From: Piscinibacterium candidicorallinum
GTDB taxonomy: Bacteria > Pseudomonadota > Gammaproteobacteria > Burkholderiales > Burkholderiaceae_C
Length of the DNA stretch: 64,000 nucleotides
Reading direction: 5' to 3'
Assembly: GCF_047549485.1 (NCBI RefSeq)
Contig: NZ_CP180191.1
Span: forward strand, 620,001 to 684,000
The notes beneath the pieces are model-generated. The model was not told the origin of the DNA and searched no databases. It saw only the letters and a list, made by a program, of their open reading frames with translations. Made by a program: the position numbers and the translations under genes. Positions 58,904 to 64,000 of the stretch are shown here, piece by piece; position 1 is the stretch's first letter; every line of letters begins with the position of its first letter.

Positions 58904-61285
58904 ATGGCAATCATTAACGTATTTTCACGCGTGGCAAGATGTGCCGGCGCCTTTGTTTTGTTGGGGCTTTGTAGCGTCTCGTCTGCTCAGCAACAGACTT
59001 CACCCGAAGATCTTCGCGGCGCGCTCCAGTCGCAACAGCCCAGCGGTGTACCGAGAATCGTCTCGAGAGAGGCAACAGATGTTCGGCGCGATCTTCCCGC
59101 GGCTCATTCCGTCCAGGCTACCGGCACGCAGGCACAGCAATCGCCCCTGAGCTCGCGCCAGATTGATGGGCTGCCGCCCAAGGCTCCGCCAACTGAGTTT
59201 GAAACGTTCGTCGAAAGCAGCGTTGGACAGCCTCTGCGTAGATTCGGGTCCGCGTACTTCGAGTCGTCGCGTGAAGGCATGTTCGAACTGGATGCCGCCG
59301 TTCCGGCCGACTATGTGGTTGGTCCCGGTGATGAGGTCTGGATTCGGGCAAGCGGCCAGATAGAAATGGATGTACGCGCCCGGGTGGACAGGACAGGGGC
59401 AGTTGTCATTCCTAGAGTGGGCGTGGTGCCAGTTGCTGGCGTTCGTCAAGACCAGTTGTCGGCCCACATCTCAGCGGCGGTCTCCCGGACTTTCAAAGGT
59501 TTCGACCTAAACGCCACCATCGGCACTGTCCGCGGCGCGCGCGTTTTGGTTGTGGGGCAGGCGAAGCGTCCGGGCAGTTACACGTTGAGCGGCTTAACAA
59601 CCTTTGCTAACGCCGTGTTCGCATCCGGGGGGCCAAGTGGTGCCGGATCCATGCGCAAAATTCAGCTACGTCGGGGCGGGCAGCTTGTTGCTGAACTGGA
59701 TCTGTATGACCTTCTGCTACGAGGCGAAACCAAGCAAGACGTACGCATTCAATCCGGTGATGTCATCTTCTACGCACCGATTGGTCGCCAGATTGCGGTA
59801 ACTGGTGCCGTGAATGCGCCTGGCATCTTTGAGCTCGGTGCTGGCGCACAGTCATTGGCTGACGCAATCGCGTTTGCTGGGGGACTGTCAACCACAGCAT
59901 CTGGGCAGCGCGTGGTCATGGAACGAATTCAAGATCGGAACGCCCGACGCGTTGAAGAGCTGAGCTTGGACGCGGCGGGTCTTGCCAAACCCCTGGCGGA
60001 TGGCGATCTCGTACGGGTGTTTTCCGTGAGCCCTCAGTTTGCCAATGATGTCAATCTGCGTGGGTTCGTTGCCCAGCCAGCGCGACTAGCCTGGCGCGAA
60101 GGCATGCGCGTGAGCGACGTGATTCCTGATCGCGCCGCGCTCGTGTCGCGCGAGTATTGGCTGCGCCGCAATGGAGCCGTGGCGTCGTCTTCATTGACAC
60201 CGTGGCAGGTCAGGACGCAAGGTGGTGCGATGGACGAGCCCTCCGGGGGCTCGGATTCCTACATGCGTCTGCGCCGTGGCGAGGTGCAAGAGACTGTTCA
60301 GAATCGTGCGGCGCAGTCGCTAGCTCAGGAAATCAGGCGGCAGGAATCGATCAACTGGGACTACGCGCTGATCGAGCGTCGCTCGGAGGATTCTTCGACG
60401 GAGCTCATTCCATTTGATCTTGGAAAGGCGGTCCTCGAACGGAACCCTGCAAGCGATGTTCCTCTGCGGCCGGGAGACACGATCACCGTGTTTTCAACGA
60501 GTGATATTCGTGTCCCCGTGTCTAAGCAATCCAGAGTCGTTCGTTTGGAAGGTGAGTTCATCAGGCCGGGCGTTTACAGAGCGCGGCCGGGCGAAACGCT
60601 GCGACAACTTGTTGAGCGAGTGGGCGGACTGGCCCCAACTGCGTATCTTCCCGCGGCAGAGTTGACGCGAGAGTCAACTCGAGTTGCGCAGCAACAGCGG
60701 TTGCGCGAGCTAGCGGATCGCTTGGAACGGGAGCTGCAGATCGCCAGTAGCAACAGAGCCGGTGGGGCCGGAACAGACGCCGCAGCAGTTGCCGCACAAC
60801 AAGCAGCCCAATCCGCATTCGTAAGTCGCATACGTTCAGTGCAAGCGACGGGCCGGATTGTGCTGGAGTTGCCTGAGACCCCGAGTGCAGGTGACCTTCC
60901 TGCAATCCCCATTGAGGATGGAGATACCTTTTTCGTTCCGACCAGACCCTCGGTCGTCAGTGTGTTGGGTGCGGTCTACAACGAAGGCGCGTTCTTGCAC
61001 ACTGATGCAAAGAATGTCGCGGATTACTTGGGTCAAGCGGGCGGGCCGACGCGCACCGCTGATGACAGTCGCATTTATGTGGTTGGTGCGGACGGTGCCG
61101 TCAGTCAACGCCCTGGCTCCTGGTTCGGCATCCGAAGTGGCAAGAGACTGCTGCCAGGCGACACGATCGTGGTCCCGGAAACTCTGGACCGCTACGCGTT
61201 TACACGCGAACTCAAGGACTGGTCACAGATCTTTTATCAGTTCGCTTTGGGCGTAGCAGGCCTCCGAAGCTTGAGGGGGTTGTGA
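58904..61285 (+). CDS. Polysaccharide export outer-membrane protein (OPX/Wza-like, multiple SLBB)
   Basis: A 793-aa exported protein. A signal peptide ends near CSVSSAQ (residue 26). A long disordered Gln/Ser/Pro segment follows, then the Poly_export domain (AVPADYVVGPGDEVWIRASGQ). At least four SLBB-type beta-grasp modules are visible (RVLVVGQAKRPGSYTLSGLTT, QIAVTGAVNAPGIFELGAGA, VVRLEGEFIRPGVYRARPGE, VVSVLGAVYNEGAFLHTDAK). It forms the outer-membrane conduit for exopolysaccharide. Its stop overlaps the next start (TGATG). Confidence 0.93.
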   Translation: MAIINVFSRVARCAGAFVLLGLCSVSSAQQQTSPEDLRGALQSQQPSGVPRIVSREATDVRRDLPAAHSVQATGTQAQQSPLSSRQIDGLPPKAPPTEFETFVESSVGQPLRRFGSAYFESSREGMFELDAAVPADYVVGPGDEVWIRASGQIEMDVRARVDRTGAVVIPRVGVVPVAGVRQDQLSAHISAAVSRTFKGFDLNATIGTVRGARVLVVGQAKRPGSYTLSGLTTFANAVFASGGPSGAGSMRKIQLRRGGQLVAELDLYDLLLRGETKQDVRIQSGDVIFYAPIGRQIAVTGAVNAPGIFELGAGAQSLADAIAFAGGLSTTASGQRVVMERIQDRNARRVEELSLDAAGLAKPLADGDLVRVFSVSPQFANDVNLRGFVAQPARLAWREGMRVSDVIPDRAALVSREYWLRRNGAVASSSLTPWQVRTQGGAMDEPSGGSDSYMRLRRGEVQETVQNRAAQSLAQEIRRQESINWDYALIERRSEDSSTELIPFDLGKAVLERNPASDVPLRPGDTITVFSTSDIRVPVSKQSRVVRLEGEFIRPGVYRARPGETLRQLVERVGGLAPTAYLPAAELTRESTRVAQQQRLRELADRLERELQIASSNRAGGAGTDAAAVAAQQAAQSAFVSRIRSVQATGRIVLELPETPSAGDLPAIPIEDGDTFFVPTRPSVVSVLGAVYNEGAFLHTDAKNVADYLGQAGGPTRTADDSRIYVVGADGAVSQRPGSWFGIRSGKRLLPGDTIVVPETLDRYAFTRELKDWSQIFYQFALGVAGLRSLRGL

Positions 61286-62475
61286 TGAGTGAGTCGCCGG
61301 GACTGACGCCGGTAGAAGCTGTTCGCAGCGGGTTCGGCAATGCGGACGAGCGTGATTCGGGTGAAGTCGGCTTGATTGAAGTGGTGGAGGCGTTGCTTGA
61401 GCGCTGGAAGCTGCTCGTTATCGCCCCGATTGTGGCAGGCTGTGCTGCCCTCGGAGTGGCATTCCTTGTTCCACCGACGTTTACGGCGCGAACCCTGATC
61501 ATGCCGCCGCAGCAGCAGCAAAGCGCAGCCGCAGTCGCCCTGCAGTCTCTCGGTGCACTCGCTGGGATCGCGGGCGCGGGCGGGGCGGTTCGCAGCCCGG
61601 CTGATCAGTACGTGGCATTGATGCAGTCGAACAACGCCGTCGATCGTCTGATCGATCAGCACAAACTGACCGACGTGTATGACGTCAAGTTCAGGTCCGA
61701 TGCGCGTAGGGAGCTGGATGAACGATCACGCATCAACGTGGGGCGCAAGGATGGTCTGATCGCGATTGAAGTTGATGACCGCGACCCGGTGCGCGCTGCA
61801 GCATTGGCTAACGGATACGTCGACCAACTTCGCCGCCTGACCACCGAACTGGCGGTGACCGAAGCGCAGCAACGGCGCAAATTCTTTGAGAAGCAGCTCG
61901 AGCAAACCCGGCAGCAGCTCAAGGACGCCCAGTCCACGCTTCAGGCTGCAGGCTTTACTGAGGGTACCCTGCGTGCCGAGCCAAAGGCCGCTGCCGAGGC
62001 ATATGCGCGGCTTCGTGCAGAAGTCACAGCGGCCGAGGTCCGGCTGCAGACCATGCGCGCTTACCTGAGCGAGACCTCTGCAGAGTTTGTTCAGGCGCAG
62101 GGCGTACTCTCGGCGCTGCGCGGACAGCTCGCCAGGCTCGAATCGACCAACACCCCGGCGTCTAGCAGCGACTACATCAGCAAGTTCCGAGACTTCAAGT
62201 ACTACGAAACCCTGTTCGAACTGTTTGCAAAGCAGTTTGAACTTGCCCGCGTTGATGAGAGTCGAGAAGGGGCGCTTGTACAGGTGGTTGACATAGCGAC
62301 GGCCCCAGAGCGCAAGAGCAAGCCGAAGCGCGGCTTGATTGCAGCGGCTGCTGCAGTGCTAGCTTTTGGCGTGCTGAGCCTTTTTGTGCTTGTCAGGTTC
62401 TTCTTGGCGCGAACCCCGCTGGATCTCTCGGCCGCACCACGCTTGCGTGCAATGATGGAGCGCCGCAGGGACTGA
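61285..62475 (+). CDS. Wzz/PCP-type polysaccharide chain-length determinant
   Basis: A 396-aa inner-membrane co-polymerase. The N-terminal Wzz domain starts GEVGLIEVVEALLERWKLLVIAPIVAG with the first membrane helix, followed by FTARTLIMPPQQQ. A long periplasmic coiled coil (about 185-280) comes next, then KPKRGLIAAAAAVLAFGVLSLFVLVRFF as the second helix and a short cytoplasmic tail. There is no tyrosine-kinase domain. It works with the OPX protein encoded upstream to set chain length and couple polymerisation to export. Confidence 0.92.
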   Translation: MSESPGLTPVEAVRSGFGNADERDSGEVGLIEVVEALLERWKLLVIAPIVAGCAALGVAFLVPPTFTARTLIMPPQQQQSAAAVALQSLGALAGIAGAGGAVRSPADQYVALMQSNNAVDRLIDQHKLTDVYDVKFRSDARRELDERSRINVGRKDGLIAIEVDDRDPVRAAALANGYVDQLRRLTTELAVTEAQQRRKFFEKQLEQTRQQLKDAQSTLQAAGFTEGTLRAEPKAAAEAYARLRAEVTAAEVRLQTMRAYLSETSAEFVQAQGVLSALRGQLARLESTNTPASSSDYISKFRDFKYYETLFELFAKQFELARVDESREGALVQVVDIATAPERKSKPKRGLIAAAAAVLAFGVLSLFVLVRFFLARTPLDLSAAPRLRAMMERRRD

Positions 62476-62613
62476 GAGCACCGCATTGGCCCCGGCGTTG
62501 AGAGTTTGTCTAGCGCTGCACCCGACGGACGGTCTGCCAAACGCGGCGTTCGCGTGACAGTGACGCTGGCACAAGCTTCTCGCGGTAACCCCGTCAGAGC
62601 GCCAAATTCCTCA

Positions 62614-62652
62614 GGCCACGACAAGACGTGGCCGGCGTTGCGCCGCAACGCC
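62614..62652. terminator. Tandem GC-rich hairpins between convergent genes
   Basis: Two perfect stems abut: GGCCACG/CGTGGCC (7 bp, 62614-62633) and GGCGTTGC/GCAACGCC (8 bp, 62634-62652). The second ends two bases before the glycosyltransferase stop codon. Neither is followed by a T-run. They lie where the plus-strand wzz-like and minus-strand transcripts meet and could block readthrough from both sides. Confidence 0.5.
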
Positions 62653-62654
62653 GC

Positions 62655-63887
62655 TTAACGGGCTAAGCGCGTACGCCAAACACTCTCGAGTACGGCAACC
62701 CACCGGTCTGCGAGTGCCTGCCTGTCGAACTCGCGCTTGGCCAGCTCGCGGCCGCGAAGACCCATGGCCTTCAGCGCGGTGCGATCACTGGCTGCCGCTT
62801 CCAGGGCGTCGGCAAATGCGGAAGGATCCTCAGGAGCGACCGCAAACCCGCAGCGGTGTTCATTAATCATGTCCGCCAGCCAACCGGGATAGTTATTGAG
62901 GACCGGGAGGCCCGCGGCGATGTAGTCGAAGAACTTGTTTGGAGACGTTCCGAAGTAGAACGCAGGCACGTTAGCCAACACTTGGAGACCGATGTCGGTC
63001 GACGCCATCAGCCCTGCAAGTCGTGACTTGCTCACTGGGTCATGAAAGATGACATTGTCCAATCCCAGTGCTGCAGCGCGCTGCTGCAAGGCAGGCTTGA
63101 GCTTGCCGTTGCCTATCAGGAGCAGCTTGATATCGCTTCGCTCGCGTCGCTTGAGTTCGGCTGCAGCGTCAAGCACTGCGTCCAAGCCGTTCGCCATGCC
63201 ATGTGTGCCCGCAAACACCGCCAAGAGGTCAGAATGCGAAACGCCATCCGGGCGCCAAGGCACCGCCTCATCACCGAACAGGTTCAGGTCACAGCCGTTC
63301 GGGACCAGCGTGACCCGTTGCCTAGAAACGCCTCGGTGAGTGATCCCGTCAACGATGCCAGGCGACAAGCCAATGAGTGCATGAGCAGAGCGGTAGCTCA
63401 TCCACTCCAATGCGCCCAGTGCTCTCAGTACCAGTGGATTGCGAATGACGCCCATCGCTCGTGGAAGCTCCGGCCAGAGATCGCGCACCTCGAACACGAA
63501 GGGCTTGCCGCGCAACCATCGTGCCGCGATACCTGGAATACCCGCCGTGAGCGGAGTGGTCGTGGCAAAGACGAGATCACAGGGCTCGCGCAGCGCAATC
63601 AGCACGCTGCGCATCGCGAACTTCAAAAACGTCCACGAGCGCTTGAGGAAACCGTCGTGATTCGAGTAAGCGAGATCCAGCTCGATAACCTTAATCCCAT
63701 CCACCCAGCCTCGGCGAGCGCCGCCTGTAAACGGGCCGCTCAGACCCGTATCGCCCCCGCCCATGCTCCCGCACACCATGGTCACTTGGTGGCCGCGTGA
63801 AATCAGGCGCTGGGCCATGGCGTAAGAGCGGATCCCACCCGCGCCGCGGGGGGTGACGAAATGCTGGTGGAAGTACAGAACCTTCAT
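62655..63887 (-). CDS. Family 4 glycosyltransferase (WbuB-like)
   Basis: A 410-aa GT-B enzyme. The N-terminal half has the glycine-rich entry PRGAGGIRSYAMAQRLISRGHQVTMVCG and FEVRDLWPELP, typical of WbuB and related N-acetylfucosamine or glucosamine transferases. The C-terminal half has the donor-site motif SPNKFFDYIAAGLPVLNN. It adds a sugar to the lipid-linked repeat unit. I chose the ATG at 63887 because it overlaps the upstream gene's stop as ATGA; an in-frame ATG lies nine bases earlier. Confidence 0.93.
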   Translation of the reverse strand: MKVLYFHQHFVTPRGAGGIRSYAMAQRLISRGHQVTMVCGSMGGGDTGLSGPFTGGARRGWVDGIKVIELDLAYSNHDGFLKRSWTFLKFAMRSVLIALREPCDLVFATTTPLTAGIPGIAARWLRGKPFVFEVRDLWPELPRAMGVIRNPLVLRALGALEWMSYRSAHALIGLSPGIVDGITHRGVSRQRVTLVPNGCDLNLFGDEAVPWRPDGVSHSDLLAVFAGTHGMANGLDAVLDAAAELKRRERSDIKLLLIGNGKLKPALQQRAAALGLDNVIFHDPVSKSRLAGLMASTDIGLQVLANVPAFYFGTSPNKFFDYIAAGLPVLNNYPGWLADMINEHRCGFAVAPEDPSAFADALEAAASDRTALKAMGLRGRELAKREFDRQALADRWVAVLESVWRTRLAR

Positions 63888-64000
63888 TGTGCCCATTGAT
63901 ATTCTGTAGTTAGTTGGCCAGGCTCGCAGATCTCGACTTCGAGCACAGGCGTCGGTTTCTTTTCCAGGTAGTGCAGCGACTCCCAGCCCTGGACCAGCGC
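63884..64000 (-). CDS. Heparinase II/III-like protein, C-terminal end (truncated by window)
   Basis: The last 38 codons of a minus-strand gene enter from the right edge. The residues SLHYLEKKPTPVLEVEI, then PGQLTTEYQW before the stop match the C-terminus of heparinase II/III-family proteins, which are common in polysaccharide loci as uronate lyase-like enzymes. It overlaps the glycosyltransferase start by four bases. The catalytic part lies outside the window, so the call is tentative. Confidence 0.6.
   Translation of the reverse strand, partial: ALVQGWESLHYLEKKPTPVLEVEICEPGQLTTEYQWAQ

Noticed and set aside
1..64000. tRNA and rRNA genes, including a tRNA attachment site for the integrase at 26117-26779
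   Set aside because: No cloverleaf-like sequence or rRNA segment was recognised on either strand by eye.

Overview
The window looks like a piece of a GC-rich betaproteobacterial chromosome, probably Burkholderiales or Rhodocyclales. That inference rests on the narXL-narK1K2GHJI arrangement, the RND pump, the NsrR/RIC pair, the PAS kinases and the base composition. No rRNA, tRNA, CRISPR array or complete IS was seen.

Region 1 (1-about 10100) is accessory DNA. It opens with the tail of a Tn7/Tn5053-like transposition module: a partial DDE transposase, an AAA ATPase, and two different TniQ/TnsD-family targeting proteins, all overlapping. After about 0.5 kb with no gene comes a divergent pair: a trypsin-like serine protease with a coupled small protein (minus strand) and an XRE regulator with an ImmA/IrrE metallopeptidase (plus strand). 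They share a compact control region whose two promoters overlap at their -35 boxes. Next is a compact ubiquitin-like operon: a UBL-UBL-E2 fusion, a JAB-E1 fusion and a small two-pass membrane protein. It resembles bacterial ubiquitin-like conjugation systems, some of which are antiviral, but the E2-like domain has no cysteine in its core. A frameshifted RadC remnant follows.

Region 2 (10154-26037) is the nitrate-respiration locus. It holds narK1-narK2-narG-narH-narJ-narI, followed by a beta-carbonic anhydrase and two hemerythrin-like genes, all on the minus strand. The divergent narX-narL pair controls it, and the intergenic region has a perfect NarL 7-2-7 site and an FNR-like box. A SirB2 protein, the di-iron repair protein RIC/YtfE and the NO sensor NsrR add nitrosative-stress functions.

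Region 3 (26117-27900) has a lone tyrosine recombinase and about 1.1 kb of decayed sequence.

Region 4 (27920-40783) is a dense signalling island: an HTH-REC regulator, a REC-Hpt protein, a PAS protein with a degenerate kinase core, a CheY-like regulator, an HD-GYP protein, a LOV-PAS histidine kinase, a probable H-NOX-like/HNOBA-kinase pair, a periplasmic solute-binding protein, a large PAS kinase and a single-domain receiver. The domains suggest that light and gas/NO cues are integrated next to the denitrification genes.

Region 5 (40910-53538) carries a TetR-controlled RND efflux operon ending in a strong terminator, the tRNA 2-selenouridine synthase gene, a decayed alpha/beta-hydrolase gene and a large FG-GAP lipoprotein gene.

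Region 6 (53799-64000) is an exopolysaccharide locus. On the minus strand are a GfcA/YjbE-like peptide, a YjbH-like outer-membrane protein, a MORN-repeat protein and ManC. On the plus strand are the export porin and a Wzz-like co-polymerase. A WbuB-like glycosyltransferase and the end of a heparinase II/III-like gene close the window on the minus strand.
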